DNA of 29,216 nucleotides from UBA2450 sp045132035 (GTDB lineage: Bacteria > Bacillota_I > Bacilli_A > RFN20 > CAG-826). Location: contig JBGURM010000099.1 of NCBI GenBank assembly GCA_045132035.1, positions 1-29,216 on the forward strand, read 5' to 3'. Positions 1-8,483 of the stretch are shown in pieces. The notes under the pieces were generated by a model that made no database searches, was not told where the DNA came from, and was given only the letters and a program-made list of their open reading frames with translations. The translations under genes were made by a program, and so were the position numbers. Every line of letters begins with the position of its first letter. Position 1 is the stretch's first letter.

Positions 1-1
1 C

Positions 2-70
2 AAAACTATAAGTTTTACCTCCACCCCAGACTATCTGGGGGTTTTAACTCGCTCATCGTGTTGCACGATG
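2..70. repeat. Cluster of three perfect short hairpins
   Basis: Three perfect inverted repeats, each with a 3-base loop, follow one another: AAAACT/AGTTTT (2-7, 11-16), CCCCAGA/TCTGGGG (24-30, 34-40) and CATCGTG/CACGATG (54-60, 64-70). The last one lies immediately beyond the stop codon of the HTH gene. No gene is visible here. They could be back-to-back terminators for genes converging on this point, or protein-binding sites. Confidence 0.5.
24..45 (+). terminator. Possible intrinsic terminator for a gene left of the window
   Basis: A 7-bp GC-rich stem (CCCCAGA, loop CTA, TCTGGGG) is followed on the plus strand by GTTTT. The T tract is short, so this is a weak call. On the minus strand the same stem has no following T run. 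Confidence 0.35.
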
Positions 71-72
71 GC

Positions 73-303
73 TCAGACAACAAAAAAAGACACCCCATCT
101 AGGATGTCTAAAGCAGATACTTCAAAGATATCTGCGAAAGTATTAACAACGTCAATACTTCCAGTTCCATCGTTTTCGATACGACGTAAATTTCTTACGC
201 TGTAACCAACGATGCTGGCTAAATAGTCCTGGGTCCAGTGTCTACTTAACCTTAGGTTCTTGATGGACTGGCCAATCAAGCGCGAATCAATTAACTTGCT
301 CAT
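73..303 (-). CDS. Small XRE-family helix-turn-helix protein
   Basis: This encodes 76 residues that are almost entirely one HTH domain of the Cro/C1 (XRE) type. The first helices fall around residues 10-22, the turn and recognition helix around 24-42 (TQDYLASIVGYSVRNLRRIE), and a final helix near 48-58. There is no room for a ligand-binding or dimerisation domain. The start is well supported: AGGAGG sits 5 bases upstream of the ATG. A TATAAT promoter lies just upstream, so it is probably transcribed independently of the large gene before it. It presumably binds DNA. Whether it controls the neighbouring glycan locus is unknown; the locus palindrome GAAAATNATTTTC is not seen at its own promoter. 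It could instead be a relic of another system outside the window. Confidence 0.85.
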   Translation of the reverse strand: MSKLIDSRLIGQSIKNLRLSRHWTQDYLASIVGYSVRNLRRIENDGTGSIDVVNTFADIFEVSALDILDGVSFFVV

Positions 304-387
304 AACTACCTCCTAATAATCGATCTTCTAAAATTTCGCTTTGAAAGGATGTTTGATTCGCTCTGGTAGTTTTTTATGAGCGTGATT

Positions 388-416
388 ATTATATGAAATG
401 TTTTTCTCTTCTACAA
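388..416 (-). promoter_or_regulatory. Sigma-A-type promoter for the HTH gene
   Basis: On the minus strand, a perfect TATAAT (388-393) is preceded by TTGTAG (411-416) with a 17-base spacer, about 85 bases upstream of the HTH start codon. The -10 is consensus and the -35 is only partly so. The rest of the 163-base gap to the previous gene shows no convincing terminator. Confidence 0.5.
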
Positions 417-466
417 GTCATTTTCTATAAACAATTAAGATACAATCTAATTCTATTTATTTAAAC

Positions 467-1918
467 CTAATAGTCAGATCCATCACTATTGATTAATTTG
501 CCTGTAACGGATGCACCGTTACCAGCCGATCCAACAATATAACCCGGTGTAGAACCAGCACCACCAGTTCCACTAACAGTGGTACCAATCGCATTAAGAG
601 TGTTTGCAACTTTTCCTTTAATAGTAACAGTATGTAAGCACATACAATCACTAACATTCACTCTAACAATACCGGAGATACCACCAGCGCCAACACTTGT
701 TGCTGAAATGTTGCCTTTATTTGTGCATTCGCTAATTAAAGAAGTTGTTTTGTTTCCTTCTCTTAAAATTCCAGCAATACCACCAACATATGCTTTTCCA
801 GTAACAGAGCCTTCATTAACGCATCCTGTCATTACTGTTACAGAGGTACCTCCGCCACCAGTAGCACCTAAAATACCGCCTGTTCCGTTTCCAGAACCAA
901 CAATAGCGCCTCTATTAACACAGTTAGTGATGTAGAGGTTTGCAGTAGACAAATTACCACCGCCAATTATTCCGGCAGTTCCATCAGCATTACCCGTAAT
1001 GTTGCCTGTGTTTATGCAGTTAGTAATAGTTAATGTTGAACCGTTATTGACAAGTCCAACGATACCAGCATTATTACCAGAAGTTGCTGTAACACTGGCA
1101 GCGTTAGAACAATTTTCAATAACTGCTGATGGTTCAACAACAATGCCAACGATGCCACCGTTTTGTTTTGGTCCACTAATTGTGCCAGATAAAACGTGAA
1201 CGTTTTGGATAGTGGCGTTCTTTGCTCTAGCAACGACTCCAGCTGCTCTTTGGATACCAGTAACAGTAATATCAACATCTTCCATATTAAGGTTTTTGAC
1301 TGTTCCATCAGTTACTCTTGAGAATAATCCAATAGAATCATGTCCACTTAAAGTGAGGCCAGAAATTGTGTGACCACCACCATCAAAGATACCACTAAAC
1401 GGCTTATCATCTGTATAACCGATTGAATTACCAAAGTTTGCTCCATCAGGAACGACGATGTCGTTTGTCAATATTACAGTGTCGCCTTTATAAGAATATC
1501 CGGAGTTAACATCATCTCTAAAGTCCATCAATTCATCTAGTGATGAAATATAGAATGTGTCACTATCTTCAGCTGATTCTAATTCTTCTTCGGTTAATTG
1601 AGCGTCTGTTTTTATTGTTAAAACATATCTATTGTAGCTAGAAACAAAAGAGTCAATTTCATCATAATTTTCACTATTATTAATCTTTGCAATTGTATCT
1701 GCTAACAAAGAAGAGATTTCGTCTGCTTGTTCATCACGATATTCATTCAAGTCGAGTTGAGTAAGGTTTTCTATTGCCTTTTGGCGATATTTTTCTATTC
1801 TCGAGGAATAGGAAACTGCATAACTAATATTATCTAAGTTATATTTAACAATAACTGGTAAAGATAATGTTAGAGACAATCCTACGAATAGAGGAATAAT
1901 AAACCATTTTTTCTTCAT
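467..1918 (-). CDS. Exported GLUG-like beta-helix protein with helical N-terminal spacer
   Basis: 483 residues, last gene of unit 2. An N-terminal hydrophobic segment (about 5-25) acts as signal or membrane anchor; there is no lipobox. Residues 38-115 are charged and helical, resembling FIVAR-type spacers. From about 122 to the end runs one right-handed beta-helix block of GLUG-like repeats: an entry motif (FSGIFDGGGHTISGL, about 174-188), the highly conserved QRAAGVVARA core (about 223-232), then about six GGIxG-type turns alternating with short 'NCxNxGxV' strands. It ends in a conserved tail, LINSDGSDY. No catalytic domain is visible, so a surface glycan-binding or adhesive role is inferred. 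The ribosome site GGGAGG lies 6 bases upstream of ATG. Only 13 bases separate it from the preceding esterase gene. It is the shortest of four paralogues in the window. Confidence 0.85.
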   Translation of the reverse strand: MKKKWFIIPLFVGLSLTLSLPVIVKYNLDNISYAVSYSSRIEKYRQKAIENLTQLDLNEYRDEQADEISSLLADTIAKINNSENYDEIDSFVSSYNRYVLTIKTDAQLTEEELESAEDSDTFYISSLDELMDFRDDVNSGYSYKGDTVILTNDIVVPDGANFGNSIGYTDDKPFSGIFDGGGHTISGLTLSGHDSIGLFSRVTDGTVKNLNMEDVDITVTGIQRAAGVVARAKNATIQNVHVLSGTISGPKQNGGIVGIVVEPSAVIENCSNAASVTATSGNNAGIVGLVNNGSTLTITNCINTGNITGNADGTAGIIGGGNLSTANLYITNCVNRGAIVGSGNGTGGILGATGGGGTSVTVMTGCVNEGSVTGKAYVGGIAGILREGNKTTSLISECTNKGNISATSVGAGGISGIVRVNVSDCMCLHTVTIKGKVANTLNAIGTTVSGTGGAGSTPGYIVGSAGNGASVTGKLINSDGSDY

Positions 1919-1931
1919 AACATTCCCTCCC

Positions 1932-4895
1932 TTACTCTTGATAATTCTTAATTGCCGCTACGACAAGTGGAGCGACAAGTTTATAGCCCGCTGCTGTTGG
2001 ATGAAGTTTATCAACGAAATATGAATCAATAGGAGCGCCATCTTCATCACAGAAAATGGTTTCTACATCAACATAAACAAGCCAATCATGAGCATTACAA
2101 AGTTCTTGTAGTTTCTCATTCACTTCAGTAATTTTCGCTTGTCTAGCCATTGGTTTTTCGTGTGTACAGCGAGATACAGAAAGAACCACGCATTTAAAGT
2201 TTGGTACCTTTTCTTTAATACCCAATAAACAATTTGAATAGTTAGTAATGATTGTGTTAGTGGCAATACCTTCGTCTCCCGCATCAATATCATTAATACC
2301 ATTCCAATAAATACCCCATTCAGGATTGTAACACGCAACTTCGTCTTTATATTGCTTGCTCCAATTACCTGTTTGTGAACCACCAATACCAATATCATTG
2401 ATATCTTCACCTAGTTCACTGAAGTCTTCTTTATATCGGTGCCATAATTGCGTGTAAGAATGACCGAAAATTAAATATCTATTTTGTTCAATTTCTGTAG
2501 AAGATGAGAAAGTAATGTCTCCATAAAGAGCCGCACCTTTACTATCACTTCTAAGTCCATAATATAAACCAGTGAGGGGATTTTCATCTTCGTAATGGAA
2601 CACTAATATATTTGAAAAATATGCGTAAATATGACTGCCATTCATAACAATCTTGCATTTCGCTGCATTACTCATGAAGTAAGGTATATATTTTTCAATT
2701 GTCCAAGAAACAACACCATTTTCAAATCTACCAAAAATGATACGGTTGTTGCTCTTAACATCTAACCAATAATATGAGAGTCCGCTTTCATTTTCATAGA
2801 ATTGATTGGTGGATGGTTTTGTTAATCTAAACACTAAACCAGTTCCATAATCTTCACCCATAGAAATCTCTGCTTCGATTGTTCCGTTTAACGTCCCAGG
2901 AGTTTTATTTAGAAGCATCGACTTTCTTTCGCTAGAAACAATTAAGTTATTGTTCTTATAGAAAGATCCTGAAACAACGTCATATTTATTAATCGTTTCG
3001 ATTTCAGGAGAAATCGTATTCTTAGCAGAAAAATGATAATATTTAGCTCCACTACTAGAAGAACTAATTCCAAATTTATCTCCCTTTAATGGATGTCTAT
3101 CAATGTAAGAGAAGCAATATGCTCCATCAAAGAAAGTATGGATTGTTTTACTACTATCTCTTATTACTTTAATGGTGTGATTCTCATCTTTGTAGAATTG
3201 CTTGGTGTTAATATTCTTGACTAAAGTAGCTGTTTTGTTAGCGACTCTATATAACCCAAGACCGCCATTAATTGATACACACAAATAATAGTAGGTAATG
3301 TCTTCTTCTCTAAAGAACGTTGTTTTTCCATTGTTATCGATACAGAAAGCAATACCAGCATGGTTGCTTGCATCATTAGTATTAAATGTTGCTTCAAGTT
3401 CACCATATTTAAATGTCTTGCTCGTATGATAGCTAAGCGCTCTACTGGAGGTTACAACAAAAGAGTTATTAGTGTAATTAATCGTTCCTTCAGCGGTTTG
3501 ATAACAACTTGGGTCGTTATCATAAATTGTGTCATCTACATCAACCATAACATTACTAAAAACGCATCCTTTCGTTCCTGCATAGAATCCATATTTTAAA
3601 TCACCTTGTGTGACAATATTATTTGAATAAATAAAGCTACCATTTAAGTAATAATCAACTGCTCCGCTTTCTTTATTAAATGCAACTGCTAAAGATGCTT
3701 CTTCTGTTATTACATCATTAAACGCTTTAACGAGTGATAATTTTGTGCCATCAAAATATGTGATTTGTAACTTGTTCGCTAAATTAAGGCCAAATGAATA
3801 ATATGATTTATTGCTCTCGTTATAGGCGAAAATCATATGATCATCATTTCCGTTATTACCACGTAAAACATTAACTTGATAGGTACCTTTATTGAAGTAA
3901 TCATCAAATATTTTCACTGAGCGGCATTCTGACGCTATATACTTGTTATCACTAAAGGCAAATGCGTTGCTCAAAGAATCGAGAGTTTCTTTACCAATAA
4001 CACCAAAATCTTCTTCAGTAACAGTTATATCTATTTCATCTTTAACATTTACGTTACTAGTAGAAATAACTAATTTATATTGACCTGCTAATAATTCTGA
4101 ATTTAATCCAACTTCTTCCTCTAAGGAATTAAATAATTTAACTGTAAAACCATGATCTCCAAATTGAGAATAATTGATTTCAATTTGACTATTATCATAA
4201 TAATTGATTGATGTTTTTAAGGAATCTAAGTCGATTGTCTCAAACTCAACATATGATGTCTTGTCATAATTAATTTCAATGGATTCAATTAATTTTTGAT
4301 TAGAATCAATTGGATCATCATAGTTTTGTAAACAAGAGTAATCAAAAGAGATAGAAGTAACCTCTAAAGAAGCACTTGCGTTATCAAAAACATAAGATCT
4401 AATTCCATTAACTTGGATAGGAGTAGAGAGAACACCGTTTTCAACAGTTAATCTTTGAACTGTGAAGTTGTGTTCGTTTGTATAAAGCTTTGCATCGAAT
4501 TGGCCATTGCTCTCACTAGTAAATGTCATAGCTACATTTGTTAGCTCTTGGAAAAACATAGAAGCACCATTGGCTTTATAGAAACTGATTGGTGAGCTAT
4601 TACTACTTAATAGTGCAATGCCTTCTCTACTAGATAAATCGATTTGAGTAAATGAATAACAAGTTACTTCCATTCCACCATTCGTGGAGGCTCTTGTATG
4701 GTTTTTGTATCCTCCGCCATAAGATTCAGAACTATGGTTTGGTTTATTAAACGAAATAGTTGATGCTATTTTTTGTGAATTTGAAAAGCCTATTTTACTA
4801 TTTAAATTCCCTTTGCCTATTGAATAAATAGTAATTCCCATCGTCATAACAAGAGCACATGACGATATAACAATGTTTTTTGATACTTTGCCCAT
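1932..4895 (-). CDS. Exported multi-LamG-like protein with C-terminal SGNH/GDSL esterase
   Basis: 987 residues. An N-terminal hydrophobic stretch (about 7-27) directs export. Residues about 75-190 match the N-terminal beta domain of the two preceding genes, ending in a 'SFDYSC' motif; 205-295 look like a bacterial Ig-like domain. Three concanavalin/LamG-like sandwiches follow (about 310-455, 460-630, 635-800). The C-terminus (about 804-985) is an SGNH hydrolase: FGHSYTQ with nucleophile Ser813, the glycine block IGGS, the GIND block (Asn868), and DKLHP with Asp962 and His965. The first block reads GHS rather than the usual GDS, but all catalytic positions are present. Such enzymes remove acetyl or other acyl groups from glycans. 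With its neighbours this suggests a decorated polysaccharide; a sialate or pectin/xylan acetylesterase role is possible but unproven. Ribosome sites AAGGA and AAAGG precede the ATG. Confidence 0.87.
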   Translation of the reverse strand: MGKVSKNIVISSCALVMTMGITIYSIGKGNLNSKIGFSNSQKIASTISFNKPNHSSESYGGGYKNHTRASTNGGMEVTCYSFTQIDLSSREGIALLSSNSSPISFYKANGASMFFQELTNVAMTFTSESNGQFDAKLYTNEHNFTVQRLTVENGVLSTPIQVNGIRSYVFDNASASLEVTSISFDYSCLQNYDDPIDSNQKLIESIEINYDKTSYVEFETIDLDSLKTSINYYDNSQIEINYSQFGDHGFTVKLFNSLEEEVGLNSELLAGQYKLVISTSNVNVKDEIDITVTEEDFGVIGKETLDSLSNAFAFSDNKYIASECRSVKIFDDYFNKGTYQVNVLRGNNGNDDHMIFAYNESNKSYYSFGLNLANKLQITYFDGTKLSLVKAFNDVITEEASLAVAFNKESGAVDYYLNGSFIYSNNIVTQGDLKYGFYAGTKGCVFSNVMVDVDDTIYDNDPSCYQTAEGTINYTNNSFVVTSSRALSYHTSKTFKYGELEATFNTNDASNHAGIAFCIDNNGKTTFFREEDITYYYLCVSINGGLGLYRVANKTATLVKNINTKQFYKDENHTIKVIRDSSKTIHTFFDGAYCFSYIDRHPLKGDKFGISSSSSGAKYYHFSAKNTISPEIETINKYDVVSGSFYKNNNLIVSSERKSMLLNKTPGTLNGTIEAEISMGEDYGTGLVFRLTKPSTNQFYENESGLSYYWLDVKSNNRIIFGRFENGVVSWTIEKYIPYFMSNAAKCKIVMNGSHIYAYFSNILVFHYEDENPLTGLYYGLRSDSKGAALYGDITFSSSTEIEQNRYLIFGHSYTQLWHRYKEDFSELGEDINDIGIGGSQTGNWSKQYKDEVACYNPEWGIYWNGINDIDAGDEGIATNTIITNYSNCLLGIKEKVPNFKCVVLSVSRCTHEKPMARQAKITEVNEKLQELCNAHDWLVYVDVETIFCDEDGAPIDSYFVDKLHPTAAGYKLVAPLVVAAIKNYQE

Positions 4896-4925
4896 AAACC
4901 TTTATTCCTTTTTTTATTTAATAAA

Positions 4926-7900
4926 TTAGTAATATGTAGCAGTTGAGAAAACTGTACCTCTAGCGACATATCTATAATTATTCTTTCCTTCTTCTTCGGT
5001 AAAGTTATATTCATTAGCAATAAGAATGATTTTGTCATCAACAACTTTACATCCGCCATATCTAGCGCCAGTGTCGTTATTATAGCTAATCGCATCTTGA
5101 CGAATCATAGTTGGAGCATCTCCATAAGAAACAACTCCATCACTAATAGCCAATTCAACTGTTTTATAGTAGCCACTATCACCAACACCTAATGTATTAA
5201 CATATGTATCGTTAGTGGTGAAAGAAACAGCAATACGTCCATCTTTTAATAATTGAATATAAGGAGCACCACAAAGATATTTAATACCATCATAATAAAC
5301 TCCTGAGTATTTAGGATAAATAATGGCTTGTGGTGCAGTCCATGAAGTCAAGTTATGAGAATATGAAATAGCTACTCTCATCCAATAATCATTTTCGTCA
5401 GCGCCATTATGTTCAACTATCATCGCATAGTTACCATCAGAAAGTTTAATAACTGAAGGCATACCTGGACGTCGATAAGTTGAAGTACCAGTAATTGCTT
5501 TATAAGCGTTTCCAACAACGAATCCCATATTAGAAATATTTACTGGTATTCTTAAAATATTTTGATAATTATTGCTACAAATGAATAAAGAATTATTTGG
5601 TCCTAATCCACCAGCTCTTGTAGTTGGTGAATCAAAAGCAATATAAATTTGTAAGGTGTTACCATCTAAAATAGCAAATGGTTCATATGCACCTTTATTT
5701 GTTGTAGCATAGTTTTCAAAAATAATATGTCTTGTATTTAGCCAAGTTTGTCCATAATCTCTAGACTCAATTGCTCTAATAGAGGAATAATACGCTCCTT
5801 CAGCAGCGAGTTTAGCGTCTGTTCTATAGAAGATAAATAATCTCCCATCAGGTAAACATAATGGCTCCATATTGGCCAACCATAATTTGTAATCTTCATC
5901 ACCATCGTGACCAGGAACATATTCATATCCAAATCCACCTGAACTGGTTGATGTGTCTCTATTAACTAATTTTGTATAATTTCCAATTCCCTTGGTGTCA
6001 GAAATTGAGAAACGGTTCGCTAATGTTAAAATGCTCTTGCCGTTTCCAAGCATTTCAATTCTTCCATAAGCTTGGTTTAATGATGTACTTCCATTAGCGA
6101 CACTTTCAGTATAATCGCTAATACCATTTGTTAATGAACCAGTAACATCTGCTCCATTACCAGTTGTTCCTGCAATATATCCACGATGGTTTCCTCCACC
6201 AGCAGTGCCAGAAACTTCTCCTCCAACCGCGCTTATATTCTTTGCAAAATCACTCACTCCATTTAATGAAATTGCGACGTTTTCATAACATTGACAATTA
6301 GACACATTAAATCTCGTTAATCCAACAATACCACCAGCAGAAACAGTGCTTGATCCAGTTACGTTGCCATAATTTGTACAACGCTCAATTAAAGATTCCT
6401 CATGAGAGTTTTCTCTTGCAATGCCAATAATGCCACCAGTGTATTGCGTTCCGTTAATATTGCCATAGTTGGTGCAATCGTGAATATAGTTTTTGCCAGT
6501 TCCATTAGAATTAGTTCCACCCATAATACCACCAGTAACAATGCCAGAACCTTTAATGGTTCCATAATTGACACAGTCAAACATTTCAAAAGCGGTTCCG
6601 GTAGATGCACAACAAGCAACAACACCACCTGTTGATGTTTTTGTACTTGTAACATCAACATAGTTAGTGCATCCATTAATAGTGTTTGTTCCAGTAATTG
6701 CAGCAATAATTCCACCATTTTGAGTGACACCGTTAATAACACCAGATGCAGTAATTTCACTGACTAAAGAGTTTTCCATACGAGAAACAACACTCGCTCC
6801 TCTTTGAGTTGTTGAAACAACATAAACATGCTCCATATTAAGGTTAGTAACTGTTCCACCAGTAACCCCTTTAAACAAAGAAGCGGTTTCTGCATTTGTT
6901 TTAAAATGAGAAATCTTATTTCCTAAACCGTCAAACGTTCCAGTAAATGTTGATGCTCTTGAATAATCGGTTTCATCATTATTAACCACATCATTTAAAT
7001 CAATATTGTCTTCTAATACAACGACACCATTATTTGAGTTTGATAAGAATGTTCTTAATTCAGAAGCACTACTAATCGCAGTATCAAATAATCCCACATA
7101 ACTATCTGTAGATGATGAGGACGAAGAATGAATGTAACCAGCTGAAGCCCCACCAATAGTGGATGCAGTTACATTTGCATTTTTAATAACTGCAGATGCT
7201 GAGTTATAACAATGAGAAATTGTAACTGTTCCAGTATTACGGCTACCAAAAATGCCACCAGTGGTATTTGAGGCAGTAGAAGTAACGTTACCATAATTCA
7301 AACAATTGATAATTTCTGTTACACCACTATAGTTATGACCAACAATGCCACCATTTCCGCCACCACTTGTTGCGTTAACAGAAGCGCGATTAATACAATT
7401 TTTAATGACTGTTTTATTTGATCCAGCAACAATAACTCCAACTATACCACCATTTTGTGTTGTTCCAGAAATAGATCCTGAAGTAACTTCAACATTTTCA
7501 ATTGTTGAATCAACAACACGTCCTGCTAATGCAGATACTCTGTTTCCATTTCCAGTCATAGAAACATTAGCAAGTTTTAAATTCTTAACAGTTCCATTTG
7601 TCAATTTAGAGAAAAGCCCAAGGGTGTTGCCTGTTGTTTTTGTCAAATTTGAAATAGTATAACCTAATCCATTAAATGTGCCAGAGAAAACCATATTTGT
7701 TCCAGTACCAATCGGACTACCAAAATCAGATTGTGTTAATGAAATATCGTTAACAACATAAATTGTTTTTCCAGCATATGAATTACCGCCATTAACAGCG
7801 TCTCTTAATGCTTTTAATTCGCTCTCATTCTTGACAGTAATAACTCCATAACTCTTAGGATATTCATTATTAGTGCCACAAGAATAAGATAAAGAGACTG

Positions 7901-8411
7901 ATGTAATAGTTGTTTCACTATTAGCTTTAATTTTGAAATAGTTAGGTTCTTCGTTTTTAAAATTAAAAGCGACTCCAGAAGTTAAAGAAACTTCTTCAGA
8001 CAGATAATCATCAAAATAAATTTCTCTACCCCAAGAATATTCTAAAGACAAGTCTCCATCAAATGTAACGGTGATAGATTTAAGCGTTCCAAGCGCGTTC
8101 TTGTATGTTTTTCCATCATCATATGCATTTAATAGATATCCACTTTTTCTTAATTTTCCAAAGTTACCACTAGAAGAAGAAGCGTTGCTATATGAAAAAT
8201 CAATATAGTTACCATTGGCAGTTCTCACACTAACAAAGCTACTGCTACCAGTAATAGCATGTTCGTTATCTAAAGACAATGAATATGGAGAGTCGTTCGC
8301 AAATAAAAGTGATAGACCACCATGAGAAGAAGTAGCAGCTGCCACAGAAACTGTTAAGCCAGCAAATATAGCCAAACTAGTTCCGATAATTATATTCTTT
8401 TTCATTATCAT
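4926..8411 (-). CDS. Exported beta-helix protein fused to a sialidase-fold (BNR/GH93-like) hydrolase domain
   Basis: 1161 residues. Signal or membrane segment at about 5-26; shared N-terminal beta domain to about 182 (ending SLSYSC). Two GLUG-like beta-helix blocks follow (about 190-440 and 445-770), each with an FDGLG entry motif and many GGIxG turns. The C-terminal about 330 residues form a beta-propeller: one clear Asp box, SRDYGQTW (883-890), and a weaker copy near YSHNLTSWTAP. The motifs MEPLCLPDGRLFIFYR, AYEPFAILDG and RRPGMPSVIKLSDG resemble GH93 exo-arabinanases and BNR-type neuraminidases, with Glu849, Glu910 and Glu1000 as conserved acidic candidates. It is probably an exo-acting glycosidase, though the family assignment is by eye. 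GGAG about 10 bases upstream supports the first ATG; another ATG lies two codons on. It sits second in unit 2. Confidence 0.82.
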   Translation of the reverse strand: MIMKKNIIIGTSLAIFAGLTVSVAAATSSHGGLSLLFANDSPYSLSLDNEHAITGSSSFVSVRTANGNYIDFSYSNASSSSGNFGKLRKSGYLLNAYDDGKTYKNALGTLKSITVTFDGDLSLEYSWGREIYFDDYLSEEVSLTSGVAFNFKNEEPNYFKIKANSETTITSVSLSYSCGTNNEYPKSYGVITVKNESELKALRDAVNGGNSYAGKTIYVVNDISLTQSDFGSPIGTGTNMVFSGTFNGLGYTISNLTKTTGNTLGLFSKLTNGTVKNLKLANVSMTGNGNRVSALAGRVVDSTIENVEVTSGSISGTTQNGGIVGVIVAGSNKTVIKNCINRASVNATSGGGNGGIVGHNYSGVTEIINCLNYGNVTSTASNTTGGIFGSRNTGTVTISHCYNSASAVIKNANVTASTIGGASAGYIHSSSSSSTDSYVGLFDTAISSASELRTFLSNSNNGVVVLEDNIDLNDVVNNDETDYSRASTFTGTFDGLGNKISHFKTNAETASLFKGVTGGTVTNLNMEHVYVVSTTQRGASVVSRMENSLVSEITASGVINGVTQNGGIIAAITGTNTINGCTNYVDVTSTKTSTGGVVACCASTGTAFEMFDCVNYGTIKGSGIVTGGIMGGTNSNGTGKNYIHDCTNYGNINGTQYTGGIIGIARENSHEESLIERCTNYGNVTGSSTVSAGGIVGLTRFNVSNCQCYENVAISLNGVSDFAKNISAVGGEVSGTAGGGNHRGYIAGTTGNGADVTGSLTNGISDYTESVANGSTSLNQAYGRIEMLGNGKSILTLANRFSISDTKGIGNYTKLVNRDTSTSSGGFGYEYVPGHDGDEDYKLWLANMEPLCLPDGRLFIFYRTDAKLAAEGAYYSSIRAIESRDYGQTWLNTRHIIFENYATTNKGAYEPFAILDGNTLQIYIAFDSPTTRAGGLGPNNSLFICSNNYQNILRIPVNISNMGFVVGNAYKAITGTSTYRRPGMPSVIKLSDGNYAMIVEHNGADENDYWMRVAISYSHNLTSWTAPQAIIYPKYSGVYYDGIKYLCGAPYIQLLKDGRIAVSFTTNDTYVNTLGVGDSGYYKTVELAISDGVVSYGDAPTMIRQDAISYNNDTGARYGGCKVVDDKIILIANEYNFTEEEGKNNYRYVARGTVFSTATYY

Positions 8412-8435
8412 AGGATTTCTTCTCCTTTATGTATA

Positions 8436-8461
8436 AAGGGGCTGTATAAAACAGCACCCTT
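8436..8461 (-). other. Intercistronic hairpin upstream of the propeller gene
   Basis: A 10-bp stem with one bulged base (AAGGG-T-GCTGT / ACAGC-CCCTT on the minus strand, loop TTTAT) lies in the 72-base gap between the first and second genes of unit 2, just before the ribosome site of the second. No T run follows, so it is more likely an RNA-stability or translation-tuning element than a terminator. Confidence 0.5.
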
Positions 8462-8483
8462 AATTTGTATTTATTAAATAATC

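Noticed and set aside
355..386. Inverted repeat CGCTC...GAGCG upstream of the HTH gene as an operator or riboswitch
   Set aside because: It has only five base pairs with a 14-base gap and no further structure; it may be chance.
421..466. Terminator after the last gene of unit 2
   Set aside because: The sequence is A/T-rich but I could not find a stem followed by a T run; unit 2 may end further on or by another mechanism.
6389..6760. 123-codon ORF inside the propeller/beta-helix gene
   Set aside because: It is a shadow frame of the repetitive coding sequence (Leu/Val-rich), with no ribosome site or domain.
1932..8411. Dedicated sialic-acid catabolic operon
   Set aside because: A sialidase-fold domain and an esterase are present, but no nanA/nanE/nanK-type genes are seen, and GH43 neighbours point rather to plant-type glycans.
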